Under the pieces are notes generated by a model, which saw nothing but the letters and a program-made list of their open reading frames with translations, had not been told where the DNA came from and ran no database searches. DNA of 64,000 nt from Globodera rostochiensis (taxonomy: Eukaryota > Nematoda > Chromadorea > Rhabditida > Heteroderidae), in contig JAEVLN010000018.1 of the NCBI GenBank assembly GCA_018350325.1, positions 810,185 through 874,184 on the forward strand, given 5' to 3'. Below, piece by piece: positions 30,502 through 42,689 of the stretch (its first letter is position 1; every line of letters starts with the position of its first letter). Both the position numbers and the translations under genes were made by a program.

Positions 30502-33500
30502 TTAACGTGCCTCATCACCGCCGCGATCTTTTGAGCCAGATTTTGTTGCTGCATGCTTTGCTAAGGTTTTCAATGTTGCAAGAATGCCTCCCTCCGCGTC
30601 CTTTGAATTCCTAATCACTTTATTATTCATCCGAAGATACTCTTGGTTAACCTGAAAAAATGTTATTCATATTAAACAATTAAAACGTCGGAATATAAAA
30701 ATTAATTTTAAATCTAAAAAATAAAATTAATAACCGGTGGGGTCCCCCCCCCCCCCCGGACAAAATCGGGGACCGGGACCCGGGGATGGCTTAAACCAGG
30801 AACACTGACTGGAGACAAGCCCTAGGGATACCTTCGGGGTGAGGCCCAAAAATGTTGGGGGCCTCGGTGACCTAATTATAATTAGGTATTTATTTATTTA
30901 TAAATATTTCCCCATTTTTACGAATTCGAAAGTTCTGTTTAAGATCAAATTATCAAAAAAACAACGATCGACCTCAACCAAATCGACCGGTCCACGATGG
31001 AGTAAAATGCGTGTGATGTCGCTGAATGCATCCTGGTCGTTTGCAGTTGAATTGTCCAACAACTTTGGAAATTTTTCAGACAAAAGTCGCGCAAAAAAGT
31101 ATGGTCGACCCATGTACACATCTTCCACAATGGAATTCACCAATTGCTTAACAACATTCAATGGTTGAATTAAAATAAAGCATTTATTTGTTAATTCTAG
31201 GTCAATTTAATTTCATAAATCCAATCTTTTTAGCACCTAAAAATTGGTTTATTTATTTTTTATAACATCAAAACACGTGAATTAACTCCAGAACACCTTG
31301 AAAGTTATGTTACTTAATTGGCAATAAGAACGCACAAAGGAATTGACTTTTTTAAAAAACTTTTCGTAGTAAATTATGAATTTTTAGAGTAACCTATTAG
31401 TGTGTGGCGCAGGACCGGATCCTGCGCAGGATTTTGCAGGATCCGGTCCGCATCCCTGCACTTTTTGGGCTTTTGCAGGATCTGCAGGATTAATCCTGCA
31501 GGTGTCCGGTCCTGCAAAATTTTGAATTCCAATCCTGCGCAGGATCCTGCAAATTCTAAATGCAGAATTATCAGGATTTGCAGGATTAATCCCGCAGGAT
31601 CCGGTCCTGCAAAATTCCAATCCTGCAACAGGATCCGCAAATTTGATTTTGCCGCACTCTATAACCTATCTTTGCACGTTTTGTTGTTGTTTCCTCCCTC
31701 CCCCGAATGCTTTTTTTGACTTAGAAAATTTTTTTGTTTCAAAAAAGAGGCTGGCCCACAACCCACAGAGTATTAGCTATTTCGTAATTTGTATAATTTT
31801 TTTTAAAAATATTCGGAATTTGGGGCCCAAATGACCGGCGGATTAATAACAACATTACATACATACGTTTCAAAAAAACACTTCAACTGACCACATAATG
31901 GTCCTCGGAATTGCGTGATTTTTTTGTCCGCCGCTTGTCCCAATGCTCTTTGATCTCATGATAGACACTTTTTTTTGTGCTGCTCTGATACGCGTCGAAA
32001 ATGAGGCGTAGGCGAGAGTAACTGTACTCCGTGAACAGCTCCATAATGTCTTTTGTGAAGTTCAGGTCTTTCAGAAATTGGTCAAGTTCGTCCACCCACT
32101 GAACGGAAACAAAACAAAAAAGAACATATAGTAGTTTAGCTTGTGTGTGATTATTTCAGGGCTGTGATCTCAAAATTTTAAAAATCCGCATCGGAGAATT
32201 AAAAAATCCTCATTTATAGTATCTAAAATCCGCAAATTCAACATTTTCTTCATTATCTGGGTACTAACAATTGTTTTGAGCAATTTTCTGCCACAAATAA
32301 GCATTTTTTTAGCAATTTTTTATCTGCGCGATTTTTCTCAGATTTTTGGAACAGGGGGGCGGGTGGCGGTCGGCGGTGCCGATAGGCGACGCCGAGAAAA
32401 AAATTTTGAAATTTTGACACAATTTGTTAAGGGATTTGCAACTAAAATTATGCTAATTTTCTAAAGCTTTTTTTAGCAAATGGAGAGGTCCGGGAAAATT
32501 TTTTGAATTTTTTGTTGGAATTTGTTAAGAAAAAAATGCTTTTTATTGTCATTTTTCCCAAAAAAATCTCGAAAAGACCACAAAAATCCGCAAATCCGCA
32601 TTTCAAAAAATCCTCATTGACCTTACCAAATCCACAGAATGAGGAAAAATCCGCAGATATCACAGCCCTGGATTATTTATTTATTTTATTTGGGGCTGCT
32701 GGATTTTCATAAAATAATTTTGATTTAATATTTCAAAATTTAGAAAATTTCGAAACGAATTCTTTAATTAATATTTTCAGTCCCACACTAAAAAGAAGCA
32801 GTTTCTGCAATTTTCTAAACAAATTCCATCAAAAAATCTGGTGTCCGAACCCAATTTTTAGGTAAAACATTTTTTTTAAAGCAAATTGCACTTACGTCCG
32901 CCATATGTCTAGTTTCTTTATCAAATTGAATAGTTCGAGGATGCCTGCACATATGATTAATCCAGTATCCAAACGCGTTCCACTTTGTACTTTTCACGCT
33001 GAATTGAAAATATATTTAATTTTTATATTATTTAATTGTTTAAGATCGGAGGTCGAGGACAAAAACCCCAAAAGTCGGGGTTTTCCCCAGCAAAAATCCC
33101 AAAAAATTCATAAAAGTCAAAGGGTCGGGGACAAAACTCCCGCCTAAGAAAAGTCGGGGTTCGGAGTCGGGGAACAACCCTACTGTAAACGCGTCGCTGG
33201 CACCCAATCGACGCCCCGCCCCACCAATCAATCGATCGATCAATCGATTTACCCAAGGTGGCTTAAGCCAAAGCCTATTGCTTTGTCGGCATTGTATTTC
33301 AGCTCCGATTCGTTGTCCAATTCAGAGCAAAATGTTTTTGTTTGATCTTTTTTATTTTTTGTGAAGCGCTCCGCCCCTTTGTACTGGCGACTGGAACGGC
33401 TTTCTTCGTCCTCTTGATCGTCCGGCACCGGTATGGTTGGCAAGCCGACCTGTTCACGCTCTTCAAGCGACATTGTTATCATTAGCTCAATCAAGTCTGA

Positions 33501-36500
33501 ACAGTCGGTGCCTCTCTGTGCGTAAAAAGTTGCAACAAATTTTTTTTTTTGGATTATTTGTTATCATTATTTTGGACAATTGTTTTTACACTTTTGGTGT
33601 TCCGGTTTGCCGGACGTTTTGGCATAAAAGTCCGCGAAAATTTCACCAAAATTGGCAGATTTTCGGTATGTAGTTTTGGAACAGTCAAACGTTGAAAATC
33701 TTTTTCAACATGTTAAAGAAAATTTGAAATTTTTAATAGTTTTTGTAAACTATTTTTTTGCTGCTAAAATATTTTCAAAATTTTTTTTTGTTAAATTTAC
33801 GGACACTCTAACCTTCTGACTGTCTGCGCTGTTTCCATTTGTATTAGTTTGTATACCGTATTTCCTCAAATAGAGACTAGAGATCGGCAAAATCAAATTC
33901 GCGGATCCTGTTGCAGGATTGGAATTCAAAATTTTTGCAGGACCGGATCCTGCAGGATTAATCCTGCAATCATGCTAATCTTGCAAAAGCCCAAAAAGTG
34001 CAGGATTGTGGACCGGATCCTGCAAACAAAATCGTGCGCAGGATCCGATCCTGCGCCGGACTCTAATAGTGACCCCCCCCCCCCCCCCCCCTCCCCACCC
34101 TTGAACAATAGAGCCCCCGGGGGCTCTATTAGAGGAAATACGGTATACAAAAAAACGAGTAAGGGGTTTTTTACCGTTATATTACCACAAATTTTTTGCA
34201 AAAATAAATTTTATTAATATAAAAATAAATAGATTTATTCAGTACAGTTCCGCGCGTCGAGTTGTACATGGTCATGCGCAACAATGCAGTTCGGCTGAGT
34301 GCCGTGGCAACAAACAAATCCAAGAAGTAGTTGCCCTTGTAGCCTTTGTATATTTTTGTTACATCGGACATGATCGTCTTCTTCTTCTCCTTGTCCGTTT
34401 CTGTCAAAAATATTTGAACACCACTCCAACTTTCATGCCATATTTTCAGTTGCTTTTCCCACGGGTCGTCCGTTTCGCGCATCCAATAGGACTCGTATTG
34501 TTTTTCCATCTCCTCCAAGTTTATTTGGATCTGTTTTCAAAAGATGAATTTTTTTAAAAAAACATTTGGGCACAGTTTTTTTGTTTTGTTTTGTTCGAGT
34601 AGGGAGCAGGGGGCTGCGCGAAGCTCACCCCAAAGGCGACGCTCAAAACAATGCTCAATTTTGTTTTTAAAGCACAAAGTTCAAAGCCCAAAATACTCCA
34701 AAAATTTATGTCCATATTTTCAATTTTTATGTCCATATTTTGGTGTTTTGTCCATATTTTTGTCCATATTTTGAGGATTTATGTCCATATTTTATGGCCA
34801 TATTTCACGATTTTATATCCATATTTTTCCGAGCCCTATTTATATGTACAAAAATTGTAATTTTAAAATGTTGACAGAATTCGGGAATCCGGACCCTCCC
34901 AAAATTTCGGATTTCCAAATTCTGAGTCAAAATTCACCGGACAACTCGAATGAGCGGGGGGGGGGGGGTCGGAAGTTTTAATATTTATATGTACAAAAAT
35001 AATAATTTTAAAATGTTGACAGAATTCGGAAATCCGGACCCGCCCAAAATTTCGGATTCCAAATTCTGAGTCAAAATAATCTACCGGACAACTTGAATGA
35101 GGGGGGGGGGGGTGGGGTCCAAGTGCCAAACCCATTGGTTTATAAAAATTATTTTATTCATTTTTTGGCATGTTCACCCGTTGATTTGTTTTGTATTCGA
35201 TTTTCAGCGAATCCAGCTCTATGCGTTGTCGTTGCAGCTCCAGCTCCATATGACGCGCCTTCTCCAGCACAAAATGCTCAATATTCGGCAAGTCCATTCT
35301 ATACTTGCCGAACAAGTTCATCAAGCGTCCAACCTGTGCATATATACAAAGTTCAAAATTATTTGAACAAGTCCATATCAATTTAAAAATCTTGGTACCA
35401 ATTTTTTTAACCAAAATATAATAAGGTTAAAATTTTTCAAAACATTTTAACAACTAATTTTGTCCAAATTTGTTCAAATTATTTCTCTTTTTTTCCCCTA
35501 AAAATGCGTAGTAAAATTTTGTGTTTCAAGCGCTATCGGTTGCTTTAACTAACATTAATAATAAAATAAAATCACAAATTTCTAATATGAAATTTGAAAC
35601 AGTTTTTTAAATTAAAAAAAAAAATGTTTAAAACTTAGAACGGTGCCGTCGGACCACATCAACAAACCCAAGGCTAGATACGGCCCCTTGATCTCGGGTA
35701 AAACAAAAGTATTACATTTACCTAAGATTTTTGGAAAAATTCTTTACGAAAATTTATAGATAAAACCCAAAAATACACACCTAAAAATCGAACTTTACAC
35801 CCATGGTGGGGCACGGCCAAGTCAGGCCCCTGACCTTGGGTCAATAAGATGATTAAAATATATTTCATTAAATTGATTAAAACCCAGAATATAATTTTGA
35901 ATTGAAAACGAAATAGGTATGCACCAAAAAAGGCCAATATGCACGAAAAAAAGGTCAAATCTTTTATATAAACATTTTATTATCAATATGATTCAATTGC
36001 GTGCCCAGGGGAGCAGGCCGTGTCCCTATACAACAAAAAAACTCGAAAAATCGAGAATCCCGCATTTTTCCCGCACCCGCAAAAATCCGGCAAGTTTTTG
36101 GGGGATTCCCGCGCGGGAACGGGGGGGGGGGTCGGCGGTGCGAAACGATTAATTCCCCTGTGCCTACGTAAGTTGGCACAGGCAGTCGAGCCCTCCGGGG
36201 GCCCGATAAGCCTCCTCCCGATTAGTCCAAAAACCTCCCCCTTGTATTCCTAGAGGTTCAGCTTTGATAGACGCCGCCGAGAAAATTTTGAATTTTTGAC
36301 TCAATTTGTTAAGAGATTTTCAACCAACAAATTGTTGAAGCTTTTTAAAAATTGAAGGGGGTCGACTATAATTCACTTCCAAGTTCTCTAACAAAAATGT
36401 GTTAAAGACATCTTAATTAATGCCAAAATAACCAGAAAATCAAAAACCAACAGAATATTGCACATTTTGGGGGGGGGGGGCTTAGGCGGTGCCGATTAGG

Positions 36501-39500
36501 CGCGCGTCGTCGTTAAAATTTTTTGAAATTTTAAGGCGTTTTGGTGATGAAAATTCGTCCAAAATTGTTAAATTTTTGAAATATTTCGCCAAGGAATTAT
36601 TTGGGGAACCCCGTGTTTTTCCCGCTCGACAAAAAGTGCCGGGAACGGGACCGGGAATCCCGAACTTTTTCCGCGGGAATCTCTCCCGTTCCCCCGGCGG
36701 GCTCTAGTCCCTGTCCGAATTTTACCTGCAAACGCGTCAGCGGGTAGACATGGTACATACTTCCAGTTGTTGTGGTCTCTTTCGGCACCAACGACCGACC
36801 ATTGGACAGGAATGCCATCTGTTCAAACAAGTAATGAATGACAACCATTCGACCAACATTGTTTTTGAAATTCCAAAAAATGGTCTCAAAAACACACGGT
36901 TCGGGTTTTCCCGAATGCAATCCCGCGCAAGCCCCCGAAAAAATGCCAGATCTTTAGCTTAAAGTCAGATGATAATATTATCATAAATTAATATGAAATT
37001 GTTATTTAACTACCTATTTTTTATGAATATAATTTTTATCAAAAAAAAGCATTCACATTGTCTCTTTTGATGATCGGTTTATTCTGATTGTACACCGTCT
37101 CGATGTAATCAGTCTCGGTTGCTACGGCCCCCTTATTTGCCTTCTTTTCAAATTCAGTGTAACGACTCGGCTTGTAGTCAGTAATGCCGTGGGATATTGG
37201 AGAGTCGCCGGGTTGCACAATGGCATTGGATTTTTTGCGCGCCGGCACAATGGCACCAGATTTGCCTGACGCTTGTCGAGCCGGCACCATTTGTCTGCCT
37301 AAAAATGAGTGCCATTTGATCCTTTGGCACTTAAGATGGGTGAAAACAAAAATGAATCGATTTGTATTTCTTCTGCTAACAAAATGTTCAGTGAGAAATA
37401 TGCTTAATGACAACTCACATTTAATCAGATTTTAGAACGGTTCAAAAATTTGCCCTTATTTTGGGACACTAAAATCTTAATTTTGGTCTTCGATGTCCTT
37501 ATTTTGGTAAATTTTTGATGGCATCCCTGACAGTAATGGTTTCAAATGGCATCATGTTTTGTTGTTTTTAAAAAATTATGGTTTCACCTAATTGCGTGTT
37601 CGGGGACAGTTTGGCGCCAACAAGTTTTTGAAACGTTAATAACTTTTTGGTTATTTGTCCCGAACCTCGACTTTTTTAGTCGGGGTTTCGTCCCCGACCT
37701 TTCCCGCCCCCGAAGGGTCGGAGACCAACCCTAATGGCACAAAAATTTGCGACTTCACATTTTAAGCTATAACTTTTTGTGGAAAGCCGAATCGGTTTGC
37801 TTTCGATTGATCAAAGGTTCAACAAACTGCGAGCTTCAGAATAAAATCAATTTTTTTAATTTGCTTTTCTAATGACTAATTTATGACTAATGGCACCAAA
37901 CTGTCCGGTTCCGCTTAATTGAATGCCTCGCATTGAACTGTTCGACAATGACTTAACAACAAAATTTGTTCAATTTGCCAACCAACCACTTGCTGCTACA
38001 GACGCGTTCGATGGCATTCTATGATATTCCAGTGCCGGTGCAAAGCCGTAATTGTACTGCTCGGGCGCGTAGGACTCGTTCCTGCGGAATGATTGGCCCG
38101 AACTGCCTCCATGCCGCGGTGGTGGCGCCGGCAGTGCCAACGGATGTCCATAATTTGGAGACGAACCTCCATCGTAGCTGCTGCTTCCCCCCATTGAATT
38201 GTTGCCGATGCTCAATGGGCGTCGCTAAGAATGCCAAATTACAAAAAAAAATTAAATATTTAAGACATTACTCATACAAATTATAGCGTTTTCAATGAAA
38301 CGTACGAAAAAAGTTTATAAAATTTATCTACTTGGCGTAAATAAAAAAAAACAGAGAATAGGTAGGTTAGACATTTTATTATTTTAAACCAAAAAATTTT
38401 TTAAATTACAATAAGATTTAAAAGTAAAAACAAATAAACGTTTTGATGAAAAATAATGATAGTTTAATTAAATGAGCTTAAAATCATAAAAATCAAATTT
38501 TCCGAATTGAATTAAAAAAGGACAACTGTTTTTAATCTGAATAAAAAAAACAGATTGCCAATATATTTTTGCTCTCACAAACCCCGGAGCGAGAAGGCGA
38601 TTGCATTTGCTGCTGCTGCTGCTGCTGCTGCCATGGAAAGGGTCCCAAAGACAGTGACTTGTCGTGTTGTAAAGGACGTCGTCCTCCAGTTTTGGTACGT
38701 TCCATTGTCGACTGTCGCTGTGTTGGGATGGATCCATTAGCAATAATGCTTTGCGGATCAGTATCGGGGTCAAACCCAAAAATATCGGCTTCTTCGGAGT
38801 CTCGGGGTGTCGGAATTTTTCGGGGTGTCGGGATTCTCGGGGTGTCGGGATTTTTAGGGGGAGGGCGGGGTCAAGCCCAAAAATGTCGGGGTTCTTCGAG
38901 TCTCGGGGTGTCGGGATTTTTCGGGGTGTCGGGATTCTCGAGGTGTCGGGGTTTTTAGGGGGAGGGCGGGGTCAAGCCCAAAAATATCGGGGTTCTTTGG
39001 AGTCTCGGGTGTCGGGATTTTTCGGAGTGTCGGGATTCTCGGGGTTTTTAGGGGGAGGGCGGGGTCAAACCCAAAAATGTCGGCTTCTTCGGAGTCTCGG
39101 GGTGTCGGAATTTTTCGGGGTGTCGGGATTCTCGGGGTGTCGGGATTTTTAGGGGGAGGGCGGGGTCAAGCCCAAAAATGTCGGGGTTCTTCGAGTCTCG
39201 GGGTGTCGGGATTTTTCGGGGTGTCGGGGTTTTTAGGGAGAGGGCGTGGTCATGCCCAAAAATGTCGGGGTTCTTCGGAGTCTCGGGGTGTCGGCGTTAT
39301 TAGGGGGAGGCGGGGTCAAGCCCAAAAATGTCGGCTTCTTCGGAGTCTCGGGGTGTCGGGATTCTCGGGGTGTCGGGGTTTTTAGGGGAAGGGCGGGGTC
39401 AAGCCCAAAAATGTCGGCTTCTTCGGAGTCTCGGGGTGTCGGGATTCTCGGGGTGTCGGGATTCTCGGGGTTTTTAGGGGGAGGGCGGGGTCAATCCCAA

Positions 39501-39934
39501 AAATGTCGGCTTCTTCGGAGTCTCGGGGTGTCGGGATTCTCGGGGTGTCGGGATTTTTCGGGGTGTCGGGATTCTCGGGGTTTTTAGAAGGAGGGCGGGG
39601 TCAAGCCCAAAAATGTCGGCTTCTTCGGAGTCTCGGGGTGTCGGGATTCTCGGGGTGTTTGGATTCTCGGTGTGTCGGGGTTTTTTAGGGGAGGGCGGGG
39701 TCAAGCCCAAAAATGCCGGGGGCGTCAGGGAGCAACCCTAATCAAAGACATCCTTTAAACAAAATTTTAGGTTTAAAAATTTAAATTGCATTGCAAATTT
39801 CAAATTGTAATCAAATCTTTTCACCCACCCCAGATGTTGGTTGACTAGTCGCATAAACTTCTTGTCGATGGTCAGAAAGATTGATTGGTTTTCTACCACT
39901 TTTAGTGCCCAGGGGGCTCGGCGCTTTTTGTTTA
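30502..39934 (-). CDS. Divergent annexin-like protein with long low-complexity N-terminus
   Basis: Twelve exons can be chained with consistent phase: 39,829-39,934; 38,583-38,748; 37,990-38,224; 37,057-37,298; 36,726-36,884; 35,178-35,333; 34,246-34,530; 33,253-33,515; 32,896-32,998; 31,892-32,098; 30,973-31,146; 30,502-30,651. The last ten alone encode 657 residues. Annexin-type repeats are recognisable towards the C-terminus: NSTRGTRGTDCSDLIELM, DIMELFTEYSYSRLRLIFDA, then PYFFARLL...DAFSDITRILLHRGPVDLVE followed by VNQEYLRMNNKVI. These match the helix order of annexin repeats 2 to 4, but the GxGT calcium loop is degenerate in most repeats. The N-terminal exons are Q-, G-, P- and Y-rich (PWQQQQQQQQM, SMGGSSSYDGGSSPNYG), reminiscent of annexins A7 and A11. 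An AATAAA overlaps the stop. The first two exons and the true start are less certain. Annexins bind membranes; here calcium dependence is doubtful. Confidence 0.55.
31398..31661. mobile_element. 264-bp hAT-type element with CAGGATCCTGC words
   Basis: Flanked by identical TAACCTAT (31,390-31,397 and 31,662-31,669). It starts TAGTGTGTGGCGCAGG and ends GATTTTGCCGCACTCTA. The interior consists of GGATCCTGCAGGATT words, themselves palindromic. It lies in an intron of the annexin-like gene. Confidence 0.85.
32157..32670. mobile_element. 514-bp hAT-type element with exact target duplication
   Basis: The ends CAGGGCTGTGAT and ATATCACAGCCCTG are flanked by identical GATTATTT (32,149-32,156 and 32,671-32,678). 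Both ends carry AAAATCCGCA words. The middle holds a copy of the GGCGGTGCCGATAGGCG hairpin repeat (about 32,368-32,394), probably a nested insertion. It lies in an intron of the annexin-like gene. Confidence 0.9.
33849..34148. mobile_element. Miniature inverted-repeat element with GTATACCGTATTTCCTC ends
   Basis: The left arm GTATACCGTATTTCCTC with AAATAGAG (33,851-33,875) and right arm CTCTATTAGAGGAAATACGG with TATAC (34,124-34,148) are inverted repeats of about 25 bp. A C-run and the palindrome GAGCCCCCGGGGGCTC lie near the right arm. The element is split by the hAT-type insertion at 33,878-34,065. It lies in an intron of the annexin-like gene. Confidence 0.8.
33878..34065. mobile_element. 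188-bp hAT-type element nested in another miniature element
   Basis: Starts TAGAGATCGGCAAAATC and ends CTGCGCCGGACTCTA. The flanks ATAGAGAC and ATAGTGAC match at seven of eight bases. It is an opposite-orientation relative of the element at 31,398-31,661, sharing GGATCCTGCAGGATTAATCC words. Confidence 0.8.
34700..35110. repeat. CCATATTT-word block and a tandem duplication
   Basis: 34,700-34,840 repeats the ATGTCCATATTTT words of the 23.5-kb element and ends TTTTTCCGAGCCCTA, with the left end missing. 34,857-34,975 and 34,990-35,110 are near-identical copies of a segment with AATTTTAAAATGTTGACAGA and a terminal G-run. Both lie in an intron of the annexin-like gene. Confidence 0.7.
37450..37985. 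other. Intronic sequence, no exon seen
   Basis: Contains a CCCCGACC-word block ending GACCAACCCTA (about 37,600-37,735), again a hAT-type end. Otherwise AT-rich. Confidence 0.4.
38760..39740 (+). repeat. Intronic minisatellite of TCGGGGTGTCGGGATTCTCG type, about ten units
   Basis: About ten units of roughly 70-105 bp start GGGCGGGGTCAAGCCCAAAA and continue ATGTCGGCTTCTTCGGAGTC. Each has a variable number of TCGGGGTGTCGGGATT sub-units. The array ends GAGCAACCCTA, as in the 61.9-kb element. It sits in the intron between the first two modelled exons of the annexin-like gene. The open frames it yields (VSGFLGG-type) are repeat artefacts. Confidence 0.85.
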
Positions 39935-40200
39935 CTAAAAAAGTTCAACCAAAATTTGTGAAAAATCAATTACTTTTTCAAAGTTGAATTAATGAAAATA
40001 TTATGTAGGAGGCAATATATATTTTTTTTAAAACTCCATTTTAATATGCAATAATCAGAATGTAGTTAAAAAATTAAAATTTATTTTTTAAACAGTCCCA
40101 ATTCAACCAAATTTGTGAAATTTCAAAGAATTAATGAACATATTATTATGAGGAATTTATTGCAAAAAATTTAGTTAAGCCAATTTAAAAAAATTAAAAT

Positions 40201-41760
40201 TTATTTGTTAAACAGCCCAAATCCCCGGCAGGCAAACGTTTGTTGAGCTTGTGCGGGTTGTGGTTGATATTGTTGTTGATAAGCCGGGTGCATATTGAAG
40301 CTACCAGCTGGTGACAACGGTTGTTGTTGAGGCGGGGCATATTGTGGCGAAACGAAGCTGTCGGTTGGCAACAACGAAGGCGCTGGTTGTGAATATTGGA
40401 TCCTAAAATTGGGAATTTAAATTTTAATTAATTCAGAAAATCAAAATTAAAAAATATTTTTGGGAAACCTGAGACAATAATAACCCGATTCGCCGTCTTT
40501 GGGTCAAAAAAATATTGAACTCAAGCGGTTTGTGTGTGTGTTTTTTTGTGGTTTTTTTAAACAAAAACAATCAAAAATTTTTCCGTTTTTTGTTTGTTTT
40601 ATCAGAATTCTTTTCTTGATAATTTGGAAAATTCTTCAATTATTGTATAAATGTTTTCCGATTTTATTTTTAGCAAATTTAATTATTAATAAACAAAAAA
40701 CATTGACTTATCTTTGTGACTGATTTCCAACATTTGCCATTGGCTGTTGTTGTTGTGTTGCAGCAAAAAAGGTATTCATGTCGAAGCTCATATTGCCAGT
40801 TGGACTCGAAATTGCCTGCTGCTGCTGCTGCTGCAGTTGAGGGTGTTGCGCAACACCTTGGTTTTGTTGTTGTTGTTGTGGTTGTGCCATGTTGTAAGTG
40901 CTGCTGCTATTGCCAACCGGGAGCCCGAGCGTTCCTGCTTGCATCTGCGGTGGTTGATTGCCGCCACCGCCGCTAGCGAGTGCATGCTTCTGCATAGACA
41001 GCATTTGCTGCAGTCGTTCACCAGATTGTTGTCCAACAACTTGGTGTTGTTGTTGTGGTGCCATCATATAGTTGCTGCTGTTGCTGCCAACCTGCTGGTA
41101 CCCAAGGTTTCCTGCCATCGGATGTTGAACAGCTTGAGGTTGTTGATGTGATTGAAAGCTTGTGCTTCCTTCTGGGTTGGACAGTTGTTGATGTGTTTGA
41201 AAGCTTGCGCTTCCTTGTGGGTTGGACAGTTGTTGATATGTTTGAAAGCTTGTGCTTCCATCTCCCTGAAGTTGAGTTCTTTGCAGTGACTGTTGCTGTT
41301 GGAGGTATTGTTGTTGTTGTTGTTGTTGCTCAACTGCTTGCTGTTGATGATGCGGTTGTTGTTGTTGCTGGCCTACCTGTTGTTGAATGGTCATATTGGC
41401 CATGGACTCTGTCATGTTGCTGTGTTGTTTAGCAGTTTTTTTCTTTCTTGGCGCTTTTTGTGGTGATGCCATGGATGGCGACATTTGTGGAGCAGTAGCT
41501 GCAGTCTGTTGATACGCAAACGGATTTATATCGCCGAAATCGTCTTTAAAGTAGTTGTAACTTCCAGCATTGGCCTCCTGCTGGCCAACTGTTGACGGCA
41601 CAGGGGCTGAGCTTGGGCCCAACGAATTGCCACCAGACCCAAACAAATTAGGAAACGCGCCCCCCAGCGTATTGTTCCGTTCCATTGCAAACGCACAAAA
41701 TTTGCTGCAATTGATGGCAACAAAAATGCCAATTATAAATGCAAAAAATGGTTTAAGCAT
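40201..41760 (-). CDS. Secreted glutamine-rich protein with three 15-residue repeats
   Basis: Two exons, 40,721-41,760 and 40,201-40,402, join in phase 2 and give 413 residues. The chosen ATG at 41,758-41,760 follows a TTTTAAG acceptor-like site. A start 15 codons upstream would only lengthen the leader. Residues 1-25 are a signal peptide (FFAFIIGIFVAINCSKFCAFA). The rest is Q-rich (over eight Q runs) with S, N, P and Y, a basic KAPRKKKTAKQ patch near residue 105, and three tandem repeats near residue 180 of the form GSTSFQTYQQLSNPQ / GSASFQTHQQLSNPE / GSTSFQSHQQPQ. It ends AQAQQTFACRGFGLFNK; an AATAAA overlaps the stop. The internal donor (AATCA|GTCACA) is weak. No family is recognised; secretion of a prion-like protein is unusual. 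Confidence 0.65.
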
Positions 41761-41829
41761 GTTTCTTAAAACAAAATATGAGCAAATATTAATTATCAAA
41801 TGCAAAAATAACCGATTAAAGCTTCTACA

Positions 41830-42680
41830 TTAGAAAATTTTGTTAAATTTGTTTCTTACTTGGGTTAAGAACTAAAAATTTTTGATTTCTTAGAAAAAGA
41901 GTTATTAAGGCTTTCAATTTTTTCTAATGGTTACACTAGCTATGGCATCTATATGTTGTATAAATTCATATGCCTTTGAATATATTGATTCATTTATTTA
42001 ATGCACAATTTTACTTTTTTCATTGGGCAAAGAAGTCATGAAAGACTCAATTACACGTAGCCATGTTGCTTCAAGTTGGCATTTTGCTTGCCTACAATAC
42101 GTGCCGTGCCGTCGACGACAAGCGCCATAGTGACGGGGGGGGGGGGGTTGAATGAAGGAATCCTATGATGTCCAAGGGGGAGATGGGAGGGAGCCAAGGA
42201 AAGAATGAAAAAATTAAACAAAAATCTAAAATAAAATACATAAACTAGTCAAAAAAAGTATTAATCCAAAAATTTAAAAAAATTAGAATGGTCCAAAATT
42301 ATTAAAATGTCCTTGTGATCAAGTTACAATATTTAATATTCTCTATATTTCAGAAGAAAAAAAAGTTTTTTCCGATCATTCGGTTACCTTCTCACAAATT
42401 GGACCAAATTGTTAAATTTCTTAAAAACCGCCAAGGGATTATTTCACTCAACATTCTTTCGAAATAATGGACAAATAATTTCTCATTATTTTATACAGCA
42501 AAACTGCACTTTAATAGTTCTAATCTATCAACAATGGCTGTGAGTGACTAAAAGCACAATAAAAAATTTAAACAAAGAAAATGTTGTCAAAAAAAGCATT
42601 TAGCCGTTGAGTGTCAGAATCAAATAAAATTTTAGAAAGAAAAAGATTATTTTACAATTTCAAAATAATTTTACTGTCTT
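41830..42680. other. AT-rich spacer before the receptor cluster
   Basis: A poly-G run at about 42,136 and fragments resembling the upstream flank of the 10.9-kb receptor (for example TCACTCAACATTC near 42,446) are present. No gene was found. Confidence 0.4.
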
Positions 42681-42689
42681 ATTGAATTA

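Noticed and set aside
38751..39587. Long plus-strand open frames with Gly/Ser/Val repeats (VSGFLGG-type)
   Set aside because: They are translations of the intronic minisatellite at 38,760-39,740; stops are absent only because the unit lacks them. Opposite strand also stays open.
38760..39740. Regularly spaced repeats resembling a CRISPR array
   Set aside because: Unit length varies, the spacers are themselves repeats of one word, and the setting is a eukaryotic intron.
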